64,000 nt of DNA from positions 1-64,000 of the forward strand of contig NZ_JAPNLK010000013.1 of NCBI RefSeq assembly GCF_026627505.1. Reading direction: 5' to 3'. Of the stretch, positions 56,187 to 64,000 are shown piece by piece. The notes under the pieces were generated by a model, which saw nothing but the letters and a program-made list of their open reading frames with translations, was not told the DNA's origin and did not search any database. Each line of letters opens with the position of its first letter. The stretch's first letter is position 1. The position numbers were made by a program, and so were the translations under genes. The stretch is from Streptomyces sp. H27-H5 (GTDB lineage Bacteria > Actinomycetota > Actinomycetes > Streptomycetales > Streptomycetaceae).

Positions 56187-56202
56187 AGGTGGAGGAGGCG
56201 CT

Positions 56203-57432
56203 GTGAGCAGCGACCCGTGGGGCCGTGTCGACGAGACCGGCACCGTGTACGTGCGTACTGCCGAGGGCGAGCAGGTCGTCGGCTCGTGGCAGGCGGGCAC
56301 CCCTGAGGAGGCCCTGGCCTACTTCGAGCGCAAGTACGAGGGCCTGGTGGTCGAGATCGGCCTCCTCGAACGGCGGGTGCGGACCACCGATCTGTCCGCC
56401 AAGGACGCCCAGACGGCCATCGACCATCTGCGGACGCAGTTGGACGAGCACCACGTCGTGGGTGACCTCGACGCCCTGCGCGTCCGGCTGGACAAGCTGG
56501 TCGCGACCGTGGAGTCGCGGCGCGAGGAGCGCAAGGTCCAGAAGGCCCGGCAGGCGGACGAGGCCCGTGCGGCCAAGGACGCCCTGGTCGTCGAGGCCGA
56601 GGAACTGGCGCAGAGCGAGCAGTGGCGCAGTGCCGGTGAGCGGCTGCGCGCCCTGGTGGACATCTGGAAGGGCCTGCCCCGCCTCGACCGCAAGTCGGAC
56701 GACGAGCTGTGGCACCGCTTCTCGCACGCCCGTTCCGCCTTCTCCAAGCGTCGCAAGGCGCACTTCGCCTCGCTCGACGCGCAGCGCGAGGACGCCCGCA
56801 AGGCCAAGGAAAAGCTGGTCTCGGAGGCCGAGTCGCTGTCGAAGTCGACGGACTGGGGTCCGACGGCGGCCCGTTACCGCGAGCTGATGGAGAGCTGGAA
56901 GGCGGCGGGTCGGGCGCAGCGCGAGTCCGAGGACGACCTGTGGAACCGTTTCCGCGGTGCGCAGGACGTCTTCTTCGCCGCTCGCAGCGAGGTCTTCGCC
57001 GAGCGCGACGCCGAGCAGACGGAGAACCTCAAGCTCAAGGAGGAGCTGGCCGACGAGGCCGAGAAGCTCGTCCCGATCACGGACCTGAAGGCGGCCCGTG
57101 CCGGCTTCCGCTCCCTGAACGAGCGCTGGGAGGCCATCGGCCACGTACCGCGCGACGCCCGTCCCAAGGTCGAGGGGCGGATGCACGCCGTGGAGCGGGC
57201 CATCCAGGAGGCCGAGGAAGGCGAGTGGCGACGTACGAACCCGGAGGCCCGGGCGCGTGCGGCCGGTCTGACGGGTCAGCTGCAGGCGGCGGTCGACAAG
57301 CTGCGCGGGCAGATCGACGCGGCGCGGGCCTCGGGCAACAACGCGCGGGCCGACAAGCTCTCCCGCGAGCTGGAGGGCCGCCAGGCGCTGCTGGACCAGG
57401 CGCTCAAGGGCCTGGAGGAGTTCGGCGGCTGA
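56203..57432 (+). CDS. DUF349 coiled-coil protein
   Basis: 409 aa, highly charged and helical. Three or so DUF349 repeats of about 75 residues, each with a W..A..R...L...WK..G pattern: SEQWRSAGERLRALVDIWKG, STDWGPTAARYRELMESWKA, ITDLKAARAGFRSLNERWEA, with FRGAQDVFFAAR-type spacers. GTG 56203 has GGAGGAGG upstream. The family is conserved next to relA in Streptomyces; its function is unknown, perhaps ribosome- or RNA-associated stress. Convergent with relA. Confidence 0.88.
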   Translation: MSSDPWGRVDETGTVYVRTAEGEQVVGSWQAGTPEEALAYFERKYEGLVVEIGLLERRVRTTDLSAKDAQTAIDHLRTQLDEHHVVGDLDALRVRLDKLVATVESRREERKVQKARQADEARAAKDALVVEAEELAQSEQWRSAGERLRALVDIWKGLPRLDRKSDDELWHRFSHARSAFSKRRKAHFASLDAQREDARKAKEKLVSEAESLSKSTDWGPTAARYRELMESWKAAGRAQRESEDDLWNRFRGAQDVFFAARSEVFAERDAEQTENLKLKEELADEAEKLVPITDLKAARAGFRSLNERWEAIGHVPRDARPKVEGRMHAVERAIQEAEEGEWRRTNPEARARAAGLTGQLQAAVDKLRGQIDAARASGNNARADKLSRELEGRQALLDQALKGLEEFGG

Positions 57433-57449
57433 CGCCGGCTCGACACCTG

Positions 57450-57489
57450 CGAACGGGCACCACCGGATTCCTCCGGTGGTGCCCGTTCG
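57450..57489. terminator. Bidirectional terminator between the DUF349 gene and relA
   Basis: Perfect 18-bp stem CGAACGGGCACCACCGGA (57450-57467) with its complement at 57472-57489, 4-base loop. It lies 18 bases past the plus-strand stop and 25 bases past the relA stop. Confidence 0.92.
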
Positions 57490-57513
57490 GTGTTCGGCCC
57501 CGGGGCCCGCGGG

Positions 57514-59937
57514 CTAAGGCCTGCGGGCGGAGGTGACGCGGTAGACGTCGTAGACGCCCTCGACGCCGCGTACGGCCTTCAGGACGTGCCCCAGGTGCTT
57601 CGGGTCGCCCATCTCGAAGGTGAACCGGGAGGTGGCCACCCGGTCCCGCGAGGTCTGCACGGCCGCCGACAGGATGTTCACGTGCTGGTCCGACAGGACC
57701 CGGGTGACGTCGGACAGGAGTCGGGACCGGTCCAGCGCCTCGACCTGGATGGCGACGAGGAAGACGGACGACTGGGTCGGCGCCCACTCGACTTCCAGCA
57801 TCCGCTCGGGCTGCTGGGAGAGGGAGTCCACGTTGACGCAGTCCGCGCGGTGCACGGACACGCCGCTGCCCCGCGTGACGAACCCGATGATCGGGTCGCC
57901 CGGCACCGGGGTGCAGCAGCGGGCCAGCTTGACCCAGACGTCGTCCACGCCCTTGACGACCACGCCCGGATCGGCGTTGGCGCGGCGCTTGGACTTGCCG
58001 CGCGCCGGCGGGATGCTCTCCTCGATGTCCTCGTTGGCGGCCTCCTCGCCGCCGAGGGCCTGCACCAGCTTCTGGACGACGCCCTGCGCGGCCACGTGGC
58101 CCTCGCCGATCGCCGCGTACAGGGACGAGATGTCGGGGTAGCGCATCTCGTGCGCGAGGGTGACGAGCGAGTCTCCCGTCAGGATGCGCTGGATCGGCAG
58201 GTTCTGCTTGCGCATGGCCCGCGCGATGGCGTCCTTGCCGTGCTCGATCGCCTCGTCACGGCGCTCCTTGGAGAACCAGGCACGGATCTTGTTGCGGGCC
58301 CGCGGGGACTTGACGAAGCCCAGCCAGTCCCGGGACGGTCCGGCGCCCTCGGCCTTGGAGGTGAACACCTCGACCAGGTCGCCGTTGTCGAGGGTCGATT
58401 CGAGCGGTACCAGCCGCCCGTTGACCCGCGCTCCTATCGTGCGGTGACCCACTTCGGTGTGCACGGCGTACGCGAAGTCCACCGAGGTGGCTCCCGCCGG
58501 CAGCGCTATGACGTCGCCCTTGGGCGTGAAGACGAAGACCTCGTTGCGGGAGAGGTCGAAGCGCAGCGAGTCCAGGAACTCGCCCGGGTCCTCGGTCTCC
58601 TTCTGCCAGTCCAGCAGCTGCCGCAGCCACGCCATGTCGTTGACGGTGTCCTGGCCGGCGCTGCCCTTGGCCGCCTGCGGCACGTCGGTGCGCACCTTGG
58701 AGGTGCCGGCGACGGTCTGCTGCTTGTACTTCCAGTGGGCGGCGATGCCGTACTCGGCGCGGCGGTGCATGTCGAACGTGCGGATCTGGAGTTCGACCGG
58801 CTTGCCGCTGGGCCCGATGACCGTCGTGTGCAGCGACTGGTACATGTTGAACTTGGGCATCGCGATGTAGTCCTTGAACCGGCCGGGGACCGGGTTCCAT
58901 CGCGCGTGCACGGTGCCGAGGGCCGCGTAGCAGTCCCGGACGGTGTCCACCAGGACCCGGATGCCGACCAGGTCGTAGATCTCCGCGAAGTCGCGACCGC
59001 GCACGATCATCTTCTGGTAGACGCTGTAGTAGTGCTTGGGCCGGCCGGTGACGGTGGCCTTGATGCGAGCCGCCCTGAGGTCGGTCTGCACCTCGTCCGT
59101 GACGACGGTGAGGTACTCGTCGCGCTTGGGCGCCCGCTCCGCGACCAGACGCACGATCTCGTCGTACATCTTGGGGTAGAGGATCGCGAAGGCGAGGTCC
59201 TCCAGCTCCCACTTGATCGTGTTCATGCCCAGCCGGTGGGCCAGGGGCGCGTAGATCTCCAGCGTCTCGCGGGCCTTCTTCTCCTGCTTCTCCCGCTTGA
59301 GGTAACGCATGGTGCGCATGTTGTGCAGGCGGTCGGCGAGCTTGATGACCAGGACCCGGGGGTCCTTGGCCATGGCGACGACCATCTTGCGCACGGTCTC
59401 GGCCTGCGCGGCCTCGCCGAACTTGACCCGGTCGAGCTTGGTGACCCCGTCGACGAGCAGCGCGACGGCGTCGCCGAAGTCGCGTCTGAGCTGGTCCAGC
59501 CCGTACTCGGTGTCCTCGACGGTGTCGTGCAGCAGGCCCGCCATGAGCGTCGCGGGGTCCATGCCGAGTTCGGCGAGGATCGTGGTCACCGCGAGCGGGT
59601 GCGTGATGTACGGGTCGCCGCTCTTGCGCTTCTGGCCTCGGTGCCAGCGCTCCGCGACCTGGTACGCCTGCTCGATCTGGCGCAGCGTCGCCGACTCGAT
59701 CTTCGGGTCGTTGCCGCGGACTATGCGGAGCAGGGGTTCCAGCACCGGGTTGTACGGGTTGGAACGCTGTACGCCGAGGCGCGCGAGCCGGGCGCGCACC
59801 CGGTTGGAGGACCCGGCCGGCTTCACCGGAGCGGGCTTGACCGGCGGAGTCGGCGGGGGCGTGGCTGCGGCCGCCGCGGCCTCCTCGGGCTGCGGGTCGG
59901 GCTGCGCGGCGGAGATTGGCTGGACCTCGTCTGGCAA
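57514..59937 (-). CDS. relA: Bifunctional (p)ppGpp synthetase/hydrolase RelA (Rsh)
   Basis: 807 aa. A disordered Pro/Ala N-terminus (1-45), HD hydrolase domain with [15 protein letters not shown] and HDTVED at 137-142, synthetase domain with [18 protein letters not shown] and [23 protein letters not shown] domain ([20 protein letters not shown]), and a C-terminal ACT domain. Both catalytic halves look intact, so it makes and degrades ppGpp. TTG 59937 has GAGGAG five bases upstream. apt lies just upstream on the same strand (197-base gap), the classic apt-relA pair. Confidence 0.96.
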   Translation of the reverse strand: MPDEVQPISAAQPDPQPEEAAAAAATPPPTPPVKPAPVKPAGSSNRVRARLARLGVQRSNPYNPVLEPLLRIVRGNDPKIESATLRQIEQAYQVAERWHRGQKRKSGDPYITHPLAVTTILAELGMDPATLMAGLLHDTVEDTEYGLDQLRRDFGDAVALLVDGVTKLDRVKFGEAAQAETVRKMVVAMAKDPRVLVIKLADRLHNMRTMRYLKREKQEKKARETLEIYAPLAHRLGMNTIKWELEDLAFAILYPKMYDEIVRLVAERAPKRDEYLTVVTDEVQTDLRAARIKATVTGRPKHYYSVYQKMIVRGRDFAEIYDLVGIRVLVDTVRDCYAALGTVHARWNPVPGRFKDYIAMPKFNMYQSLHTTVIGPSGKPVELQIRTFDMHRRAEYGIAAHWKYKQQTVAGTSKVRTDVPQAAKGSAGQDTVNDMAWLRQLLDWQKETEDPGEFLDSLRFDLSRNEVFVFTPKGDVIALPAGATSVDFAYAVHTEVGHRTIGARVNGRLVPLESTLDNGDLVEVFTSKAEGAGPSRDWLGFVKSPRARNKIRAWFSKERRDEAIEHGKDAIARAMRKQNLPIQRILTGDSLVTLAHEMRYPDISSLYAAIGEGHVAAQGVVQKLVQALGGEEAANEDIEESIPPARGKSKRRANADPGVVVKGVDDVWVKLARCCTPVPGDPIIGFVTRGSGVSVHRADCVNVDSLSQQPERMLEVEWAPTQSSVFLVAIQVEALDRSRLLSDVTRVLSDQHVNILSAAVQTSRDRVATSRFTFEMGDPKHLGHVLKAVRGVEGVYDVYRVTSARRP

Positions 59938-60134
59938 GAGCGCTCCTCAAGCGGATCCGGTGCCCCGGTCAGGTCCGGATAACCCATGGTAGCGAGGGTT
60001 GCGCCGGCTCGTTCCCCTCGGCCCCGGCTCCCCCGCCGCCGCCCGGGCACGCCCCGATCCGCCGGCGTTCGCACGCACCGGGTCCCCGGCGGAGTGCGCC
60101 GCGCGCCCCCGCAATGCCGGAGCGGGCGGAAGGG

Positions 60135-60686
60135 TCAGACCACGATCAGCGCGTCCAGCGGAGCGCCGTCGAGGCCCGGCTCCAGCCGGGCGCGGCCCGG
60201 CAGGAACGACAGTTCCATCAGGACCGCCACGCCGGCGACCTCGGCGCCGGCGCGCCGGATCAGCGAGAGCGAGGCGTCGGCCGTGCCGCCGGTCGCCAGG
60301 ACGTCGTCGATGACCATGACCCGGTCACCGGCCGACAGGTCCTCGGCGTGGACCTCGATCTCCGCGGTCCCGTACTCCAGCTCGTACGACTGCGCGAGCG
60401 TCGCTCCGGGCAGCTTCCCGGCCTTGCGGACGGGCACGAAGCCGATCCCGGCCTGGACGGCCACCGGGGCCGCCAGGATGAACCCGCGCGCCTCCAGCCC
60501 GACGATCTTCGTCGCGCCGTACCGGGTCGCGAGGTCCACCAGCGCGTCCGTCAGGGCCGCGAAGGCCTTCGGGTCGGCCAGCAGCGGGGTGATGTCCTTG
60601 AACATCACGCCCGGCTTCGGGTAGTCCGGGACGTCCTTGATCCGGCTGAGCAGCAGCTCGCGGACCTCGGGAGCACACGCGGTCAT
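60135..60686 (-). CDS. apt: Adenine phosphoribosyltransferase
   Basis: 183 aa. Salvages adenine to AMP using PRPP. PRPP loop DRVMVIDDVLATGGTADASL, substrate-binding DYPKPGVMFKDITPLLADP and the flexible-hood region GFVPVRKAGKLPGAT. ATG 60686 overlaps the secF stop (ATGA), so apt is the last gene of yajC-secD-secF-apt; longer in-frame starts are antisense to secF and unlikely. Confidence 0.95.
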   Translation of the reverse strand: MTACAPEVRELLLSRIKDVPDYPKPGVMFKDITPLLADPKAFAALTDALVDLATRYGATKIVGLEARGFILAAPVAVQAGIGFVPVRKAGKLPGATLAQSYELEYGTAEIEVHAEDLSAGDRVMVIDDVLATGGTADASLSLIRRAGAEVAGVAVLMELSFLPGRARLEPGLDGAPLDALIVV

Positions 60687-61738
60687 CGGCGCCGCCGTCC
60701 GTGGCCCTCGGCCACGACCTGCGGGGAGTCCTCGGAGGACTCGCCCCCGTCGACGGACTCGCCCTTGGCCGCGGCGGCCGCCCGCTTCGCGAGCACCCGC
60801 TTCTTGAGGGCCTTCATGGCGGGCTCGCGCTCCTTCAGGTCGACGACCAGCGGGGTCGCGATGAAGATCGAGGAGTACGCGCCGGCCGCGAGACCGACGA
60901 ACAGCGACAGCGAGATGTCGTTGAGCATGCCCGCGCCCAGGAAGCCGCCGCCGATGAACAGCAGGGCCCCGACCGGGAGCAGCGCCACGACGGTGGTGTT
61001 GATCGAGCGGACCAGCGTGCCGTTGATGCTGCGGTTGGCGATCTCGCTGAAGGTGTAGCGGGTCTGCTTCGTGATGTCCTTCGACCCCTCCTTGAGACCG
61101 TCGAAGACGACGACGGTGTCGTAGAGGGAGTAACCGAGGATCGTGAGCAGACCGATCACGGTGCCCGGGGTGACCTCGAAGCCGACGAGCGCGTACACGC
61201 CGACGGTGATGGTGAGGTCGTGGATCAGCGCGACCAGCGCGGCGACCGCCATCCGCCACTCGAAGGCGATGGCGAGGTAGATCACCACGAGGACCATGAA
61301 GATGGCGAGGCCGGTCCAGGCCTTGTTCGCGATCTGCTCGCCCCAGCTCGGGCCGACCAGGTCCGCGTTGATGTCGCCGGCCGGCACCTTCAGCTCGGCC
61401 GCCAGGTCCTTCTTCACGTCGGCCGCGGCGTCGGTGTCCAGACCGGAGATCTGGATGCGCATGCCGCCGGTGCCGAGCTCCTGGACGATCGCGTCGTGCC
61501 CGGAGGCCTTCTCCGCGATCTCCGTCGTCTGGGCGACGGAGGCGGCCGGCTTCGGGGTGGTGAAGACGGCACCGCCCTTGAATTCGATGCCCATGTTGAG
61601 GCCCTGAACGGCCAGGGCCACGATCGCCGTGATGGTGATCAGGATGGAAACGCCGTACCAGAGGAAACGCTTGCCGACGAAGTCGTAGCCGACCTCACCG
61701 CGGTACAGCCTGGCGCCGAGATCTCCCAGCTTCGACAT
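60683..61738 (-). CDS. secF: Protein translocase subunit SecF
   Basis: 351 aa, six membrane helices; RND-type proton-driven export partner of SecD. Helix 1 RFLWYGVSILITITAIVALA, the D4-like motif FKGGAVFTTP (usually GGT), D5 TILGYSLYDTVVVFDGLKEG, D6 SINTTVVALLPVGALLFIGG. The C-terminal Lys/Arg tail reads KRVLAKRAAAAAKGESVDGG and ends HGRRRR. ATG 61738 lies three bases past the secD stop. Confidence 0.95.
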   Translation of the reverse strand: MSKLGDLGARLYRGEVGYDFVGKRFLWYGVSILITITAIVALAVQGLNMGIEFKGGAVFTTPKPAASVAQTTEIAEKASGHDAIVQELGTGGMRIQISGLDTDAAADVKKDLAAELKVPAGDINADLVGPSWGEQIANKAWTGLAIFMVLVVIYLAIAFEWRMAVAALVALIHDLTITVGVYALVGFEVTPGTVIGLLTILGYSLYDTVVVFDGLKEGSKDITKQTRYTFSEIANRSINGTLVRSINTTVVALLPVGALLFIGGGFLGAGMLNDISLSLFVGLAAGAYSSIFIATPLVVDLKEREPAMKALKKRVLAKRAAAAAKGESVDGGESSEDSPQVVAEGHGRRRR

Positions 61739-61741
61739 CTC

Positions 61742-63589
61742 TCACGCCTCCTTCGAGTCGACGGGGGCGGACACGGTGGCGGCACTCGCACCGGTACCGG
61801 TGCTGCGGGACCGGCGCAGCGGCGGCTTGGCGCCGAGCCGCTTCGGGTCCAGCCCGGACCACGGGTGGCCGCTGGAGAAGAACGTCGTACGGGCCATCAG
61901 CGTCATGATCGGCTTGGTGAAGAGGAACACCACGACCACGTCGAGCAGGGTGGTCAGACCCAGCGTGAAGGCGAAGCCCTGGACCTTGCCGACGGTGACG
62001 ATGAACAGCACGGCCGCGGCGAGGAACGACACGAAGTCGGAGACCAGGATGGTGCGCCGGGCCCGCGGCCAGGCGCGCTCCACGGCCGGACGCAGGGTGC
62101 GGCCCTCGCGGATCTCGTCACGGATGCGTTCGAAGTACACGATGAACGAGTCCGCCGTGATGCCGATCGCGACGATGGCACCGCACACGGCGGGCAGGTT
62201 CAGCGCGAACCCGATGCCCTTTCCGAGCAGCGCCATGATCGTGTAGGTGAGGATCGCCGACACCAGGAGGCTGACGATCGCGATGAACGCCAGGCCCCGG
62301 TAGTAGACCAGCAGGTAGATCACCACGAGGAGCAGGCCGATGGCGCCGGCGATCAGACCGGCCTTCAGCTGCTCACTGCCGAGCGCGGGGGTGACGGTGG
62401 TGACGCTGTCCTCCTGGAAGGAGAGCGGCAGCGCGCCGTACGAGAGCATGTTGCCCAGGTCCGTGGCGGACTCCTGGGTGAAGCCACCACCGGAGATCTC
62501 GGCGTTGCCGCCGGTCAGCGCCTGACTCACGGACGGGTCGGAGATCACCGAGCCGTCGAGCACGATCGCGAACTGGTTCTGCGGCATCTGCTTGGTGGCG
62601 AGCTCACCGGTGATCTTGGCGAACTTGTCCGCGCCCTTGTCGGTGAACTGCATCGTGACGATCCACTCACCGGTCTGCGGGTTGATCTCGCCCTTCGCCT
62701 TGTCGACGTCCTGACCGTTGACGCCGGCGGGGCCGAGCACCCACTTGCCCCAGGTGTCGCCGCGCTTGCCACAGGCGAGCATCGGGTCCTCGGGCTTGGC
62801 GCCCTTGCCGGCCTCGGCGCGCTGCGCCGGGTCGGCGCAGTTCAGCGCCGCGAACTTGGCCTGCAGGTCGGCCACGGCGGCGTCGGCGCCCGACGGGACC
62901 GGTGCCGGGGTCGTGGCCGGGGTGGTGGCCTTGTTGTCGTCTGCCTTCTTCGACCCGCTCGCCGACGGCGTGGGAGAGGGGGCGCTCGGGGCCTTGAGGC
63001 CCTCGCTGAGCGCGCGGCCCTGGGAAGTGGCGCTGGACGACGGGGTGGCCGACGGCTTGCCGTCTTGGGCCTTGGGGGCGCCGGAGCCGCTCGCGGAGGG
63101 CTTCGCGGACGGACTGCCGGAGGGCTTCGCGGACGGGCTGCCGGACGGGTTCGGCGTGGCGTCGGGCGCGACCGGCTCACCGCCGGTGAATGCCAGGACC
63201 GGGCGGAAGTACAGCTGGGCGGTGGTACCGACCTGCTCGCGCGCCTGCTGCTCGTTCACTCCCTTGGGGATGTTCACGATGATGTGGTCGCGGCCCTGCG
63301 TCTGGACCTCGGCCTCCGAGACGCCGAGACCGTTGACACGGCGGTCGATGATGCCGACCGCGGTGTTCATGTTGGTCTCGTTGATCGCGTCCGGCTTGCC
63401 GGGCTCGCTCTTCGCCTTGAGCGTGATGCTCGTACCGCCGGCGAGGTCGATGCCCAGTCGGGGAGTCGTCTGCTTGGAGATGAACATCCCCGCGGTGAGC
63501 GCCACCATCGCGATCAGGATGATCGCCAGGGCACGCCCCGGCCTCCCCTGAGCCCCCGTGGGCCGCCGGCCCTTCTTCGGTGCTGCCAC
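61742..63589 (-). CDS. secD: Protein translocase subunit SecD
   Basis: 615 aa, six membrane helices. Helix 1 RALAIILIAMVALTAGMFIS, D1 TPRLGIDLAGGTSITLKAK, P1 extracellular domain including IIDRRVNGLGVSEAEVQTQG, D5/D6-type AIGITADSFIVYFERIRDEI and the VGKVQGFAFTLGLTTLLDVV helix. A Ser/Pro/Ala-rich insert of about 110 residues (about 135-245) in the P1 region is encoded partly by a duplicated 24-bp unit; such inserts are seen in Streptomyces SecD. GTG 63589 gives (M)AAPKKGRRPTGAQGRP. It follows yajC beyond a hairpin. Confidence 0.93.
   Translation of the reverse strand: MAAPKKGRRPTGAQGRPGRALAIILIAMVALTAGMFISKQTTPRLGIDLAGGTSITLKAKSEPGKPDAINETNMNTAVGIIDRRVNGLGVSEAEVQTQGRDHIIVNIPKGVNEQQAREQVGTTAQLYFRPVLAFTGGEPVAPDATPNPSGSPSAKPSGSPSAKPSASGSGAPKAQDGKPSATPSSSATSQGRALSEGLKAPSAPSPTPSASGSKKADDNKATTPATTPAPVPSGADAAVADLQAKFAALNCADPAQRAEAGKGAKPEDPMLACGKRGDTWGKWVLGPAGVNGQDVDKAKGEINPQTGEWIVTMQFTDKGADKFAKITGELATKQMPQNQFAIVLDGSVISDPSVSQALTGGNAEISGGGFTQESATDLGNMLSYGALPLSFQEDSVTTVTPALGSEQLKAGLIAGAIGLLLVVIYLLVYYRGLAFIAIVSLLVSAILTYTIMALLGKGIGFALNLPAVCGAIVAIGITADSFIVYFERIRDEIREGRTLRPAVERAWPRARRTILVSDFVSFLAAAVLFIVTVGKVQGFAFTLGLTTLLDVVVVFLFTKPIMTLMARTTFFSSGHPWSGLDPKRLGAKPPLRRSRSTGTGASAATVSAPVDSKEA
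63095..63142. repeat. Tandem 24-bp repeat in secD
   Basis: Two adjacent 24-base units (63095-63118 and 63119-63142) differ at one base and encode the repeated GSPSAKPS of the SecD insert; a partial third copy follows. Confidence 0.75.
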
Positions 63590-63691
63590 CTTGTCGTATC
63601 TCCCTGTCCAACCGTCCCGCGCCGGGTCAGCACGCGGACGGCCACGAAATGTGTGGTGGGGACCCCTGCCCCCCGCAGAAGTGTCACTCAC

Positions 63692-63733
63692 GGGAACCGC
63701 GGCGGCCGCCGATCAGGCGCCTCCGCGGTTCCC
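63692..63733 (-). terminator. Hairpin between yajC and secD
   Basis: Perfect 11-bp stem GGGAACCGCGG (63692-63702) / CCGCGGTTCCC (63723-63733) with GC-rich loop pairing, nine bases past the yajC stop. It could attenuate transcription into secD or mark an independent yajC mRNA. Confidence 0.6.
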
Positions 63734-63742
63734 GGCCGAGCG

Positions 63743-64000
63743 CTACTTCGCGCCGGCCTCGCCGTCGGTCTTGCCGTCCTTCGGCTCGTCGGCGGGCCCG
63801 TTGCCGGGCTCGTCCTTCTTGCCCAGGTCGAGCTTGGGAGCCTCGTCCTCGTCCTTCGACAGGTCCGTCTTCGGCGTCTCGCCCGCGGTCAGCGAGGAGG
63901 CGTCGTCCGGGACGACCGGCGTGTCGATGGTCAGATCATCGGTGGCGCCGTGGACGATGCGGTTGTACTCAGCGTCCTCCAGCACGGCACCGATGGAGTT
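63743..64000 (-). CDS. yajC: Preprotein translocase accessory subunit YajC, C-terminal part (partial)
   Basis: The last 85 residues are present; the gene's start lies beyond the window end. NSIGAVLEDAEYNRIV matches the family C-terminal core (NSIG.V...), followed by a Lys/Asp/Glu/Pro-rich disordered tail (DEDEAPKLDLGKKDEPGNGP) typical of Streptomyces YajC. The membrane helix expected near the N-terminus is outside the window. Conserved order yajC-secD-secF supports the call. The downstream ATG-like codons inside are not starts. Confidence 0.85.
   Translation of the reverse strand, partial: NSIGAVLEDAEYNRIVHGATDDLTIDTPVVPDDASSLTAGETPKTDLSKDEDEAPKLDLGKKDEPGNGPADEPKDGKTDGEAGAK

Overview
This is a high-GC actinobacterial chromosome segment, almost certainly from Streptomyces. 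The codon usage is strongly GC3-biased, many starts are GTG or TTG, bldD and the streptomycete integration host factor are present, and the gene order matches the conserved Streptomyces core from guaB1 through metK, pyr, bldD, aro, alaS and relA to secDF. I see no tRNA, rRNA, CRISPR array, phage or insertion sequence. Most genes lie on the minus strand in overlapping operons.

Layout. 1-4.9 kb (plus strand): a small unknown protein, then a LytTR response regulator, a small protein, a sodium:solute symporter and a LytS-type kinase, which together look like a nutrient-sensing and uptake module. 5-9.5 kb is the least conserved part: a frameshifted hemC, guaB1 with an odd duplicated start region, two 5'-truncated divergent remnants (XdhC-like and globin-like) joined head to head, and a barnase/barstar-type RNase and inhibitor pair. 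9.6-21.5 kb: SorC-type regulator, rpe, rsmB, fmt, a small DNA-binding-like protein, degenerate priA, metK, coaBC, rpoZ, gmk and sIHF. 21.8-31.9 kb: complete UMP operon pyrR-pyrB-pyrC-(membrane protein)-carA-carB-pyrD-pyrF, with a candidate PyrR-binding hairpin before pyrR and a 17-bp terminator after pyrF.

32.1-32.6 kb: bldD on the plus strand, with a promoter overlapped by a near-palindromic operator. 32.8-40.1 kb: nusB, efp, an M24-like protein that has lost most metal ligands, a P-loop kinase-like protein and the shikimate genes aroQ-B-K-C-E. 40.3-46.1 kb: mltG, ruvX, alaS and two small membrane-associated proteins. 46.3-48.5 kb: a STAND ATPase/TPR protein without a visible DNA-binding domain. 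48.5-50.1 kb: rpsD and a divergent DUF2470 gene that share a 55-bp spacer holding a strong DmdR/IdeR-type iron box. 50.1-64 kb: secreted HNH nuclease, rarA, VKOR-like protein, hisS, MBL hydrolase, cyclophilin, DUF349 protein, relA, apt, secF, secD and the 3' end of yajC.

Functionally the window groups nucleotide synthesis and salvage (pyr, gmk, guaB1, apt), the stringent response (relA, rpoZ), translation (fmt, efp, alaS, hisS, rpsD), protein export (secDF-yajC) and developmental control (bldD, sIHF). I found no clearly new multi-gene system. The most interesting signals are regulatory (PyrR leader, shared iron box, duplicated guaB1 start region, SorC repeats) and degenerate genes (hemC, M24 protein, XdhC/globin scar). 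Starts were chosen from SD position, family N-termini and coding bias; family assignments come from recognised motifs, not database searches.
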